A DNA stretch of 64,000 nt from Acidimicrobiia bacterium (GTDB lineage Bacteria > Actinomycetota > Acidimicrobiia > Spongiisociales > ZC4RG35), in the NCBI GenBank assembly GCA_028285585.1, contig JANQOU010000002.1:124001-188000 (forward strand), written 5' to 3'. Positions 27,323 to 36,067 of this stretch are shown one piece after another. Under the pieces are notes generated by a model that made no database searches, was not told the origin of the DNA, and saw only the letters and a list, made by a program, of their open reading frames with translations. The translations under genes and the position numbers were made by a program. Position 1 is the first letter of the stretch. Each line of letters starts with the position of its first letter.

Positions 27323-27762
27323 GCGTGGATGAGTAGCAGGCCGACCGCACATGTCACGGCGGCGTCCGCGACGTTGAAGGTCGGAATCCACCACAGCAAC
27401 ACCCAGTCGATCACCGGGCCGTCGAGGAACCCGTCACCCCTGAACGCTCTGTCGACCAAGTTGCCGATGGCACCCCCGATGACAAGGCCCAAGGCGACAA
27501 CCTCGGGCTTCGCCCGAGGAGCCCGCAACGCAAGGAAGACAATGACGGTCACGATGATCGCCGCGACACCGATGACCTGGCCGCCGTCGGGAAAGAGGGA
27601 GAAGGCCGCTCCTGGGTTCTCGGTGAAGGTGAACCCAAGGAACCCCGGGATCACATCAACGGAGCCATCAGCGAAGCGGATCGAGGCATATCTCTTGGTG
27701 ATCAGGTCAGCCGTGACAACGGCTGCTGACAGCCCAAGAGCGAGGGCGTACCGTCGTGTCAA
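27307..27762 (-). CDS. lspA: prolipoprotein signal peptidase
   Basis: 151 residues from a TTG at 27762 that overlaps the DksA-like stop as TTGA. Starting at 27843 instead would add a basic extension inside the upstream gene. Four membrane helices are predicted. The catalytic aspartates are in GAIGNLVDRAF and FNVADAAVT, and NPGAAFSL is conserved. It cleaves signal peptides from lipid-modified prolipoproteins at the membrane. Confidence 0.92.
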   Translation of the reverse strand: MTRRYALALGLSAAVVTADLITKRYASIRFADGSVDVIPGFLGFTFTENPGAAFSLFPDGGQVIGVAAIIVTVIVFLALRAPRAKPEVVALGLVIGGAIGNLVDRAFRGDGFLDGPVIDWVLLWWIPTFNVADAAVTCAVGLLLIHAWQTR

Positions 27763-28133
27763 CTCGACTTGGAAGCGCAGTCGACGCAGAGCGTCGAATA
27801 CGGGAGCACGTCGAGCCGCTCGATGGGGATCGACTTGCCGCATGACTCGCAGATCCCGTAGTCGCCGGATGCGACACGACCGAGAGCGTGATCCACTTTG
27901 CTGAGCAAGTCCGCCGTGTTCTGCTCGATGGAAAGCTCCTTGGCGTACTCCATCTTCATCGAGCTGGCCTCTGCGTTGCCGGGGTCCGGGCTGCGATCTG
28001 AAGAGCTTTCGGTGAGCCGGGCAACTTCGAGCTCGCGCTCGTACTCCTCGATGAGCTCCTCGAGACGCGTCTTCTCAGCCTCCAGCCGTTTCTGGAAGCG
28101 ATCCAAGGTCGATTTTGCAAGTTTTCTCGCCAC
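27759..28133 (-). CDS. DksA/TraR-family zinc-finger protein
   Basis: 124 residues from a GTG start with GAAAGG at good spacing. A long N-terminal helical hairpin (about 1-85) is followed by a four-cysteine zinc finger (CESCGKSI and CVDC). The DxxDxA tip of proteobacterial DksA is not evident. Such proteins can bind in the RNA polymerase secondary channel; in actinobacteria the function is mostly unknown. It heads the lspA-rluD unit and is divergent from ileS. Confidence 0.88.
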   Translation of the reverse strand: MARKLAKSTLDRFQKRLEAEKTRLEELIEEYERELEVARLTESSSDRSPDPGNAEASSMKMEYAKELSIEQNTADLLSKVDHALGRVASGDYGICESCGKSIPIERLDVLPYSTLCVDCASKSS

Positions 28134-28211
28134 GAATGCCTTTCAAAAGGCCGGGAACCCTACCAACGTCGGCCATCCAAGCCGAGTTTCCGAGTTAGTT
28201 GATCGGCTGTG

Positions 28212-28223
28212 GATCGGCCGATC
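28212..28223. promoter_or_regulatory. 12-bp perfect palindrome in the dksA-ileS intergenic region
   Basis: GATCGGCCGATC is a perfect 12-bp palindrome, preceded by a direct copy of its first half (GATCGGC at 28201-28207). It lies about 93 bases before the ileS ATG, in the 182-bp divergent gap. The gap shows no T-box consensus (no GGTACCGCG-like sequence) and no convincing promoter hexamers. Confidence 0.35.
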
Positions 28224-28315
28224 TGGACCGGATTCTTCGGCCAAGCAATGTCCAACGACACCTAGCCGCGGAGTCTCGCAGTATCGGCCTAGCCCTGAGT
28301 ACCCTGCCCGCGCTG

Positions 28316-31300
28316 ATGACAGAGCGAGCCAAGACGGCACACTTCTCCCAGCTCGACCCGACTCCTGACCACAACCAACTGGAGCGCGAGACGCTCGAGT
28401 GGTGGGACGACAACGAGATCTTCGACAAGTTGCGCTCCCAGATCGCAGGCAACGAGCCTTTCAGCTTCATCGACGGCCCCGTGACAGCCAACAAGACCCT
28501 CGGCGTGCACACGGCCTGGGGGCGCACCCTCAAGGACGTGTTTCAGCGCTACAAGGCGATGTCGGGGTTCGACCTCCGTTTCCAGAACGGATTCGACTGT
28601 CAGGGCTTGTGGATCGAGGTGGGGGTCGAGCAGGAGCTGGGGCTGAACTCCAAGAAGGACATCGAGGCCTACGGACTCGACAACTTCGCTCGCAAATGCC
28701 GCGAGAAGGTCGCATGGTCGGTCGGTGAGCTGACGCGAGGCTCTCGGCGTCTCGGCTACTGGATGGACTGGGGAAACGACTACCTCACCTTCTCCGACAC
28801 CAACATCGAGTACATCTGGCGGTTCCTCAAGACGCTCCATGAGCGTGGATGGCTCTACAAGGGACACCGCTCGACTGAATGGTGCCCGCGCTGCGGCACC
28901 TCGATCTCACAACACGAGATCACGATGTCCGGCGTCTACCAGGAGAAGTCCGACCCGTCGCTGTCCGTCAGATTCCCCCTTGTCGACCGGCCTGGTGAGG
29001 GTCTGGTGATCTGGACGACCACCCCATGGACACTGCCTGCCAACGTCGCAGCGGCCGTGCATCCGGAATTCGAATACGGCCGCCGTGAGAACGGCGACTG
29101 GGTCGCTGTCGAGTTGTTCCCCGACGACACCTTCGCGGAGACAAAGCAGGGCAAGGACATGGTCGGATGGCGATATGAGGGGCCATTCGACGATCTCGAG
29201 CCAGGATCAGGTGTGGAGCACTCGGTGATCCCGTGGGATGACGTGACCCTCGACCAAGGCACCGGAGTGGTACACATCGCCCCAGGTTGCGGTGCCGAGG
29301 ACTTCGACCTGGCCGGAGCACACTCGCTGCCCATCCTCACCCCTGTTGACGAGACAGGCCGGTTTTACCAGGACTACGGATGGCTGTCCGGCAAGACAAC
29401 CACCGAGGCTCGCGAAGCGATCATCGAGGACCTGGACCAGAAAGGCGTGCTCGTCGAGTCGGCGGAGTACGTCCACTCGTATCCGCACTGTTGGCGGTGC
29501 GACACGCCGTTGATCTTCCGGATCGCCGACGACTGGTACATCGGCGTCGAAGAGATCCGGCCTCAACTCATCGAAGCCAACAGGGGCGTGGAGTGGACGC
29601 CTGCCTACATGGGGAAGCTCATGGAGGACTGGCTCAACAACATGGGCGACTGGAACATCTCCCGACGGCGCTACTACGGGCTGCCGTTGCCCATCTACCC
29701 GTGCGAGTGCGGTGAGGTGACGATCATCGGCTCGAAGTCCGAGCTGACCGACCTCGCCACTTCGGGTCTCGACCAACTCGAGGAGTTGCGGCGGCCATGG
29801 GTGGACAACGTGACCATCCGATGTGACCACTGTGGGCGCGACGATCTGACCCGCATACCCGAGGTCGGTGACGTCTGGCTCGACGCCGGCATCGTGCCTT
29901 TCTCCTCACTCGGGTGGCAGAACGACACTTGGGTGAAAGGCGGCTACGCCACGGGTGCATCCCGCGACCTGAGTGGGGCCGACCTGCCAGACCACGAATA
30001 CTGGTCGAAGTGGTTCCCGGCCACCTGGGTCACCGAGATGCGCGAGCAGGTCAGGCTTTGGTTCTACTCACAGCTGTTCATGTCGGTGGCTCTGGTCGGT
30101 AAGGCCCCTTTCAAGTCGGTTCTCGGCTACGAGAAGATGCTTGCCGAGGACGGCCGCGAGATGCACGGGTCTTGGGGCAATCTGATAAGCGCCGAGGAGG
30201 CGTTCGAGTCGATGGGCGCCGATGTCATGCGGTGGCTCTATTCCGCTCATCCTCCAGACAGGAACCTCTTGTTTGGCTATGCCGGGGCCAGGGAAGTCAA
30301 GCGAAGACTTCTCACTCTGTGGCACTCCGCGTCGTTTCTCGTCACCTACGGGAACATCGAGTCATTCCAGCCCCGATATTCCGACCTCGAGGATGGACTG
30401 GCCGATGCCCCCATTCTCGAGATAGATCGCTGGCTTCTGGAACGTGCCGATCAGGCCGTCGAGAGTGCCACTCGCGCCCTGGAGCACTGGCGTGTCGACG
30501 AGCTGGTTCAGGACTTCGAGAGATACCTCGACGACCTCTCCAACTGGTACATCCGGCGCAACCGACGCCGCTTCTACGACTACGACGAGGCTGCCTTCCG
30601 CACCCTGTGGGTCGGTGTCGTGACAGCTGTGCGAATCATCAGCCCAGTGCTGCCCTTCCTCAGCGAACGGTTGTGGCAGACCCTGGTGGCCGGTCCTTGC
30701 CCGGACGCTCCCCGATCGGTCCATCTCGCCGGCTGGCCGGGAACAAGCTCAAACCGCGACGACGCCCTGCTCGACGAGATGGCCATGACCCGCCGGATCG
30801 TCGAAGCCGGTCGCAAGGCCCGTGGCGAGGCCAACATCAAGCTGCGGCAACCCCTGTCGAAAGCAGTGGTCCGCGGTGGTGACATCGCAGAAGGCCACGC
30901 CGACGACATCGCTTCCGAGCTCCGGGTTCGTGAAGTCGTGTTCGACGAGAGCTCTCAGGTCGAGGTGACGGTCAAACCCGATTTCAAGGCGGTGGGCCCC
31001 CGGCTCGGAGCAAAGGTCCAAGAGGTAGCCAAGGCCTTGGCCAACGGGGAGTTCGAGGAGCTGACCGACGGGAGCGTGGCAGTGAACGGAGAGACCCTCT
31101 CCTTGGATGAGGTCGTCAGGACGGAACGCGTCGTCCTGGATGGGTGGTACGCGGCCCACGACGGCGAGGTCAGCGTCGCCATCGACCCGACACTCGACGA
31201 CGACTTAGTTCTCGAAGGGCAGGCGCTGGAGCTGATAAGGCTCGTGAACGACCAGCGAAAGCGAGACGGATTCGAGCTGACGGACCGGATTGAGATGACT

Positions 31301-31429
31301 CTCCCCGCTCAGTACGCGAATGTCATCGAGGTCCACGGCAGTTGGATCGCCGACGAGGTTCTGGCGGTGGTGACGAGGCTCGAAGAATCTGCTGAAAGCC
31401 CTGAGCTGACCCTGGCTGGCCAACCCTAA
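28316..31429 (+). CDS. ileS: isoleucyl-tRNA synthetase with degenerate HIGH and KMSKS motifs
   Basis: 1037 residues from the ATG at 28316; the frame extends 39 codons upstream without family character. The catalytic domain opens FSFIDGPVTANK; the HIGH position reads LGVHT (about 62-66) and the KMSKS position reads EMHGSWGN (615-622). The CP1 editing domain is intact (TTTPWTLPANV, GTGVVHIAPGCGAEDFD). CxxC pairs (WCPRCG, CWRCDTP, CDHCG) suggest zinc sites. The anticodon-binding and C-terminal regions have the long IleS type II form. It charges tRNA-Ile with isoleucine. It runs opposite to the dcw genes and overlaps divIVA by 4 bp. No second ileS is visible here. Confidence 0.9.
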   Translation: MTERAKTAHFSQLDPTPDHNQLERETLEWWDDNEIFDKLRSQIAGNEPFSFIDGPVTANKTLGVHTAWGRTLKDVFQRYKAMSGFDLRFQNGFDCQGLWIEVGVEQELGLNSKKDIEAYGLDNFARKCREKVAWSVGELTRGSRRLGYWMDWGNDYLTFSDTNIEYIWRFLKTLHERGWLYKGHRSTEWCPRCGTSISQHEITMSGVYQEKSDPSLSVRFPLVDRPGEGLVIWTTTPWTLPANVAAAVHPEFEYGRRENGDWVAVELFPDDTFAETKQGKDMVGWRYEGPFDDLEPGSGVEHSVIPWDDVTLDQGTGVVHIAPGCGAEDFDLAGAHSLPILTPVDETGRFYQDYGWLSGKTTTEAREAIIEDLDQKGVLVESAEYVHSYPHCWRCDTPLIFRIADDWYIGVEEIRPQLIEANRGVEWTPAYMGKLMEDWLNNMGDWNISRRRYYGLPLPIYPCECGEVTIIGSKSELTDLATSGLDQLEELRRPWVDNVTIRCDHCGRDDLTRIPEVGDVWLDAGIVPFSSLGWQNDTWVKGGYATGASRDLSGADLPDHEYWSKWFPATWVTEMREQVRLWFYSQLFMSVALVGKAPFKSVLGYEKMLAEDGREMHGSWGNLISAEEAFESMGADVMRWLYSAHPPDRNLLFGYAGAREVKRRLLTLWHSASFLVTYGNIESFQPRYSDLEDGLADAPILEIDRWLLERADQAVESATRALEHWRVDELVQDFERYLDDLSNWYIRRNRRRFYDYDEAAFRTLWVGVVTAVRIISPVLPFLSERLWQTLVAGPCPDAPRSVHLAGWPGTSSNRDDALLDEMAMTRRIVEAGRKARGEANIKLRQPLSKAVVRGGDIAEGHADDIASELRVREVVFDESSQVEVTVKPDFKAVGPRLGAKVQEVAKALANGEFEELTDGSVAVNGETLSLDEVVRTERVVLDGWYAAHDGEVSVAIDPTLDDDLVLEGQALELIRLVNDQRKRDGFELTDRIEMTLPAQYANVIEVHGSWIADEVLAVVTRLEESAESPELTLAGQP

Positions 31430-32013
31430 AAATCGCCCCGGACCGGCTCGGGATCGGTGTCATCTTCGTCAGCAGCCGGAGCTGATCCTTCGTCCGCTGA
31501 AGAAGTCGGCTCGTAGCTGTCACCTTCGTGACCATCGGCTTCCTCAGAAGCCGATTCGGCATCGATGGTCTGGTCCATCTCGTCCAGCCGATCAGCCACT
31601 GCCGTGGCAAGCGCTGCCAGCTGCGTGCGGATGTTCGAGACATGGTCCTTGAGCTCTGCCATCTCCTGTACCGCCGCCGCCTTCTTGGCATCCCTCTCGG
31701 CAGTCCAGGTCTCGGCGTCGCCTTTGGCGTCATCCACGATCCGATCGGCCTCTTCCTTTGCTTCGGCCAGCAATCCGTCTGCGGCGTTCTGGGCGGCGAT
31801 CAAGGCACGGCCGATCGCAGACTCGTCGGCCGGCACCGGTGGAGATTCGGGCTGCTCCTCGGGCTTGCCGGCACGCGCCTCTGCCACCTGGTCGTGCAGC
31901 TCCCGGATGGTCGCGACAACCTCGTCCAAGAAGTCGTCGACCTCATCGAGGTCGTATCCCCTGAGCGCGGTGCCGAAAGTCTTTTCTTCTACGTCCGAAG
32001 GAGTAAGTGCCAT
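31426..32013 (-). CDS. divIVA: DivIVA/Wag31-family polar growth protein
   Basis: 195 residues. The N-terminal DivIVA motif (LTPSDVEEKTFGTALRGYDL then DEVDDFLDEVV) is the membrane-binding part. A long Ala/Glu-rich coiled coil follows, then an acidic disordered tail. It marks negatively curved membrane at poles and septa and organises peptidoglycan synthesis. It ends the dcw block, 55 bp after yggT, and its last codon overlaps the convergent ileS stop region. Confidence 0.93.
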   Translation of the reverse strand: MALTPSDVEEKTFGTALRGYDLDEVDDFLDEVVATIRELHDQVAEARAGKPEEQPESPPVPADESAIGRALIAAQNAADGLLAEAKEEADRIVDDAKGDAETWTAERDAKKAAAVQEMAELKDHVSNIRTQLAALATAVADRLDEMDQTIDAESASEEADGHEGDSYEPTSSADEGSAPAADEDDTDPEPVRGDF

Positions 32014-32068
32014 CGCCAGCCTTTCTACTCGCCGAGAGGATAAGAAAGCGGCACAGGGTCTACAAACA

Positions 32069-32320
32069 TCAGACGATCCCTCGCAAGATCTGGATGCCGA
32101 GGAGAAGAATCAACGGAGAGAGGTCGATGGCGCCACCACCGAATCTGATCGGGGGAAGGACCTTTCGGATGGGACGGAGCACCGGGTAGATCGCCCGGTC
32201 CAGCGCCGCTTGGATCCGGCCGAGGGGATGACCGGGTGACATCGGGATCCAGGACAAGATGACCCATGCGAACACAGCGAAGAACGCGATGGTCAGCAAC
32301 GAGTCGAGAAGAGCGAGCAC
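32069..32320 (-). CDS. YggT-family small membrane protein
   Basis: 83 residues from a GTG start. Two membrane helices (LLTIAFFAVFAWVILSWIP and DLSPLILLLGIQILRGIV) flank the characteristic loop GHPLGRIQAALDRAIYPVLR (split motif P-x2-PIRKVLPP follows). YggT proteins recur between sepF and divIVA in Gram-positive dcw clusters. They are linked to division or envelope integrity, but the mechanism is not established. It lies 3 bp after sepF. Confidence 0.9.
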   Translation of the reverse strand: MLALLDSLLTIAFFAVFAWVILSWIPMSPGHPLGRIQAALDRAIYPVLRPIRKVLPPIRFGGGAIDLSPLILLLGIQILRGIV

Positions 32321-32323
32321 GAG

Positions 32324-32848
32324 TCAGTCGATGTCGTCGAGCTCGTATGCACCGAGGCTGGCGAGACGCCTCTTCTCGTCACGGCTGAGCGTGACCCTCG
32401 GTGGCAGCACCACGACGAGCCCGTCCCCGACCTTGCGCATGGAGCCATCGAGCGCGTAGATGAGCCCGGAAGAGAAGTCGACGACACGCCGGACCAGATC
32501 CGAATCAGCGAGTCTCATGTCGAGCACCACAGGAATGCGATCACGCACCCGGTCAGCGAGCATCCGGGCATCACCAAACTCTTCGACGACGAGGATGTCT
32601 GACTGGACTTCCACGGGGCGAACCATCGGTGACGCCATGACAGGCTCCGAGTGCCCCTGTGGCCTGGTTGCTACCCGGGCGCTGCTGGGCGGCTCGACTC
32701 TCCGCCCCTGAGGGATCGGCTCGACTCCACCTCTCTGGATGGGCTGCTCGGCGGGCGCGGCTCCGACCGGGTCCATTGCCTCGGCATCCATCTGGTCCTC
32801 GTCGACGAGCCCCAGATACACAAGAGCTTTAGAAAAGAGGGACGACAT
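32324..32848 (-). CDS. sepF: SepF, membrane anchor of FtsZ
   Basis: 174 residues. The N-terminal amphipathic helix (SSLFSKALVYLGLV) binds membrane, a Pro/Gln-rich linker follows, and the C-terminal SepF fold (about 85-170) has GDARMLADRVRDRIPVVLDM and FSSGLIYALDGSMRKVG. In actinobacteria, which lack FtsA, SepF ties FtsZ to the membrane. It lies 12 bp after yggS and 3 bp before yggT. Confidence 0.94.
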   Translation of the reverse strand: MSSLFSKALVYLGLVDEDQMDAEAMDPVGAAPAEQPIQRGGVEPIPQGRRVEPPSSARVATRPQGHSEPVMASPMVRPVEVQSDILVVEEFGDARMLADRVRDRIPVVLDMRLADSDLVRRVVDFSSGLIYALDGSMRKVGDGLVVVLPPRVTLSRDEKRRLASLGAYELDDID

Positions 32849-32860
32849 ACGGTGCTCCGG

Positions 32861-33517
32861 TCATTCGCGAGGGCCAAAGATAGCCCGTCCCACTCTTATG
32901 ATCGAAGAACCCTCCTCGATCGCCACCTCAAAATCATCAGTCATGCCCATGGACAACACTCCCTCCCATCCGGGCGGACCGTCGACCAGGTCGGCGATCC
33001 GCCGCAGCTTCTCGAACCACGCCCGACCGTCCTCTGGAGACTCGGGGATAGGCGGGATCGCCATCAGGCCGCGAACAGAGAGGCCCAGGTCGACCATTTT
33101 GGAGAGCAGCTCCGGCACTGCGGAGGCAGCCACCCCCGACTTCTGCTGCTCATCTGCCACGTTGACTTGAAGCAAGACGGGCGGGGGCATGCCCGAGCCT
33201 TTCACCCATGCCTTGGCCAAAGACTCGCGGTCGACCGAGTGAAGGAGGCTGGTGGCCGAACGAATCATCCGCACCTTGTTGGTCTGAAGCGAGCCGACGA
33301 AGTGCCATCTGATGTCTGCGGGCAGAAGAGGTGCCTTGGCGGCCATCTCCTGAGCCCGGTTCTCGCCGAAGTCGCGATGGCCCAAGTCGTAAACGGCCTT
33401 GATGTCGTCCACCGACTTCGTCTTGGACACGGCCACAAGTGTGACCTCGTCGGGTGACCGGCCGGCCCCCGTCGCGGCCTCTCGAACTCTCCCGATTATC
33501 TCTGAGTACCTAGTCAC
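32861..33517 (-). CDS. yggS: YggS/PLPBP pyridoxal-phosphate homeostasis protein
   Basis: 218 residues. The PLP lysine lies in VAVSKTKS. HRDFGENRAQE, WHFVGSLQTNK and GVLSMGMTDDFEVAI are the hallmark motifs of the alanine-racemase-like barrel. It has no known catalytic activity and buffers PLP in the cytoplasm. It overlaps pgeF by 4 bp (ATGA) and precedes sepF, the common order in Gram-positive dcw clusters. Confidence 0.94.
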   Translation of the reverse strand: MTRYSEIIGRVREAATGAGRSPDEVTLVAVSKTKSVDDIKAVYDLGHRDFGENRAQEMAAKAPLLPADIRWHFVGSLQTNKVRMIRSATSLLHSVDRESLAKAWVKGSGMPPPVLLQVNVADEQQKSGVAASAVPELLSKMVDLGLSVRGLMAIPPIPESPEDGRAWFEKLRRIADLVDGPPGWEGVLSMGMTDDFEVAIEEGSSIIRVGRAIFGPRE

Positions 33518-34134
33518 AGCCAGCCAATCGCCGCCATTCGCTCAGTCGCTCTGGCTCCGCGGTGGCTGAACCACCCCGGCTCGTGCACGGTGCATCCGCC
33601 TTCGTACCACGTATCCAGGTCGATCAGCTCTTCAGACACCACGGCAGGCAGATCCACAGAGGTCGTTCCCCAAGTCGTCTTCGAGCGGTGCCCCTCGAAC
33701 CTGGCGGCGACATCCTCTCCGACCTCGAAGCAGCAGGGCCTTATGCCGGCCCCAACGTAAGCCTTGCCTGGGCTGGAGCCGTGTTGGGCCATGTCCTCCC
33801 TCAAGGCAGCTATCACGCCCGCAGCGGCTCCGCGCCATCCCGCGTGAGCCACTCCAACGGCATCATCGGCGGTCAAGACGACACCGAAGCAGTCGGCAGT
33901 GAACACAGCGACCGGCAATCCAGGCACACTCGTCCAGATTGCGTCTCCATCACCGGTATCGCCTGCCTGGGTGACCCTTCTGACCACCGCTCCGTGAACC
34001 TGGCGCAGGACCGCCCATTCCTCCGGGATGCCGAGTGATGCAGAGACACGGCGACGTGAGCCCATGTCATGACGGACATCACCGTCTGCACTCTCGGTGA
34101 AAGCAACTCCTCCCGAAGAGGGAGGGACCTTCAT
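33514..34134 (-). CDS. pgeF: PgeF/YfiH laccase-domain protein (peptidoglycan editing or purine-nucleoside active)
   Basis: 206 residues, a little shorter than most homologues (about 240), with the missing part at the N-terminus. The metal and active-site motifs [20 protein letters not shown] and [10 protein letters not shown] are intact. Family members hydrolyse mis-incorporated UDP-MurNAc-L-Ser precursors and/or act on purine nucleosides; its position in the dcw cluster favours the first. It overlaps ftsZ (ATGA) and yggS (ATGA). Confidence 0.9.
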   Translation of the reverse strand: MKVPPSSGGVAFTESADGDVRHDMGSRRRVSASLGIPEEWAVLRQVHGAVVRRVTQAGDTGDGDAIWTSVPGLPVAVFTADCFGVVLTADDAVGVAHAGWRGAAAGVIAALREDMAQHGSSPGKAYVGAGIRPCCFEVGEDVAARFEGHRSKTTWGTTSVDLPAVVSEELIDLDTWYEGGCTVHEPGWFSHRGARATERMAAIGWL

Positions 34135-35177
34135 CCCTGGACGAAGTTCGGGATGTCGAGGTCGTCGTCGCCGCGCTCGGGCATAGCGGTCTCGGCTGCG
34201 CTTCGGGCGGCCGGCCGGTTTGGCCGTCGCCGTCCCTCGAAGCCAGCGGCGATCACGGTCACCTTCATCTCTTCTGCGAGGTCATCGTCGATGATCGCCC
34301 CGAAGATGATGTCCGCTTCACCGTCGGCGTGATCCGAGACGACACGCGCCGCTTCGGTGGCTTCGTGAAGGGTCATCGAGCTTGGCCCGGACACAGAGAG
34401 CAGCACGCCCTTCGCTCCGTCCATCGAGTTCTCCAACATCGGGGAGGAGATCGCCCGGTCAGCTGCCTGCTTGGCCCGGTTCTCACCGGTGGCTCGACCG
34501 ATGCCCATGACTGCCGATCCGGCATCGGCCATGATCGTCCTCACGTCGGCGAAGTCCACGTTGATGAGGCCCGGCGTCGTGATCAGATCTGTGATGCCGG
34601 TCACTCCACTCATCAACACCTCGTCAGCGAGGCGGAAGGTCTCGGCCATCGGCGCGTCCGGGTCTCCGACATCCAGCAGCCGATCGTTGGGTATCACGAT
34701 GAGAGTGTCCACCGCGTCTTTGAGCGACTCGATTCCTTGCTCAGCATGGACTGCTCGCCTGCGACCCTCGAACCCGAAGGGTCTTGTGACCACGCCCACC
34801 GTGAGGGCGCCCACGGAGCGGGCGACCTCGGCCACGATCGGAGCGCCACCGGTGCCCGTGCCACCACCTTCGCCGGCCGTGATGAAAACCATGTCAGAGC
34901 CCTTCAGCGCCTCTTCTAGCTCTGCTCTGTGCTCCTCAGCAGCAGCCCGGCCGATTTCCGGGTTGGCTCCGGCTCCGAGGCCGCGTGTCACCTCACGCCC
35001 GATGTCGAGCTTGACATCGGCATCGCTCATCAAAAGGGCCTGGGCGTCGGTGTTCAAGGCGATGAACTCAACGCCGCGAACGCCTGCCTCCACCATGCGA
35101 TTGACTGCGTTGACGCCACCGCCACCGATGCCAATCACTTTGATCACAGCGAGATACCCGCCACTCGAGTTGCTCAC
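34131..35177 (-). CDS. ftsZ: cell division GTPase FtsZ
   Basis: 348 residues. The tubulin signature GGGTGTG is at 104-110; the nucleotide-binding start [16 protein letters not shown] and the T7-loop region [11 protein letters not shown] are intact. The disordered linker is very short, ending in the conserved C-terminal peptide DIPNFVQG, which binds SepF-type partners. It polymerises into the Z-ring at midcell. The gene has its own 98-bp upstream region with nested inverted repeats, then pgeF, yggS and sepF follow in tight overlap. Confidence 0.97.
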   Translation of the reverse strand: MSNSSGGYLAVIKVIGIGGGGVNAVNRMVEAGVRGVEFIALNTDAQALLMSDADVKLDIGREVTRGLGAGANPEIGRAAAEEHRAELEEALKGSDMVFITAGEGGGTGTGGAPIVAEVARSVGALTVGVVTRPFGFEGRRRAVHAEQGIESLKDAVDTLIVIPNDRLLDVGDPDAPMAETFRLADEVLMSGVTGITDLITTPGLINVDFADVRTIMADAGSAVMGIGRATGENRAKQAADRAISSPMLENSMDGAKGVLLSVSGPSSMTLHEATEAARVVSDHADGEADIIFGAIIDDDLAEEMKVTVIAAGFEGRRRPNRPAARSAAETAMPERGDDDLDIPNFVQG

Positions 35178-35206
35178 AAGAGACCTCCATCTCAGAAAAA
35201 TCGAAA

Positions 35207-35248
35207 CCTGAACCAGAGGTTTACCGTTAGGTTCAAGCTAAGTAAACC
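35207..35248 (-). promoter_or_regulatory. AT-rich ftsZ upstream region with nested inverted repeats
   Basis: Two interlocking dyads lie 30-70 bases before the ftsZ start: GGTTTAC (35218-35224) with GTAAACC (35242-35248), and TGAACC (35209-35214) with GGTTCA (35230-35235). The segment is distinctly AT-richer than its surroundings, as expected of a promoter or operator. The two dyads could bind a repressor or form alternative RNA hairpins. Confidence 0.45.
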
Positions 35249-35275
35249 CCCAATTCTTAAGGCTTTAGTTGACGT

Positions 35276-36067
35276 TTAGGGTTGCTCCTCAGCGCTGGTC
35301 TCATCGGAGTCGACGACGGTTTCTTCCGATTCGGATGGGCCCAACGCAGGGTTGGTGGGCGCTATCAGGACGATCACCTGTCCCTCTTCCAACTCTCGTT
35401 CCAGCATCGCAGCGAGAGTCCGGGCCTTCTCCGCCATCTCCACCGGTCTCCCCAATCGGACTTGGTGGCCGGCCACACTCGCCCACAACTCTTGACCGAC
35501 CAGGTACATCTCAGACTCTGGCCAAAGGTCTCGAGGAAGGCTCTCGAAGAACTCGACGGAGCCCAGGACGAGTGGCGACGTGATCGCGTCCACCTCGGCA
35601 ACGACACCGAGACGAGCCCATGCCAGTGAGTCATCTGGTTGTGATGGGCTGGGCAGCGGGTGACCATCTACCGCGCGCCTCACCCATCCGCCGCCGGTCT
35701 GCACCCACGCCGCCGGTGTCCGCTCGACCACACGGACGACGATCTCGTCAGGCCACTGTCGATGGACTCGAGCATCGCTGATCCAGGGATCGGCCAGCAA
35801 GCTCTGCTCGGCGGCACCCGGCTGAATCAGGATCATCGGCCTGCCAGCTGTAATCCCACTATCGACCAGAATCGCATTGGCATCGCTGACTCTTATCCCC
35901 GATGTCCGCACCTGACTCACGCTCAGCCAGGGAGAGAAGAAAAGCCAGGCCACCCCGGCCAACACCGCCACAACCGCCAAGAAACGGAGAAGCCGTCCGA
36001 TGTTGCGCTGAGCGCGGTCTTCTGCGACCACTTTGCGACGCTCTGCGAGTCTTGGGTCAATGCTCAT
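35276..36067 (-). CDS. ftsQ: division protein FtsQ
   Basis: 263 residues: a cytoplasmic N-terminus, one membrane helix (LLRFLAVVAVLAGVAWLFF), a POTRA domain (VSQVRTSGIRVSDANAILVD, with RQWPDEIVVRVVERTP) and a C-terminal beta domain, then an acidic tail. It is a bitopic divisome scaffold linking FtsL/FtsI/FtsW partners. It overlaps murB by 4 bp; the longer gap to ftsZ lies after it. Confidence 0.92.
   Translation of the reverse strand: MSIDPRLAERRKVVAEDRAQRNIGRLLRFLAVVAVLAGVAWLFFSPWLSVSQVRTSGIRVSDANAILVDSGITAGRPMILIQPGAAEQSLLADPWISDARVHRQWPDEIVVRVVERTPAAWVQTGGGWVRRAVDGHPLPSPSQPDDSLAWARLGVVAEVDAITSPLVLGSVEFFESLPRDLWPESEMYLVGQELWASVAGHQVRLGRPVEMAEKARTLAAMLERELEEGQVIVLIAPTNPALGPSESEETVVDSDETSAEEQP

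Noticed and set aside
25793-27904. 703-residue plus-strand open frame
   Set aside because: It is antisense to rhomboid, rluD and lspA, which have intact motifs; its composition is that of a GC-rich shadow frame.
28134-28315. T-box riboswitch before ileS
   Set aside because: The antiterminator/antisequestrator consensus and a specifier stem could not be found.
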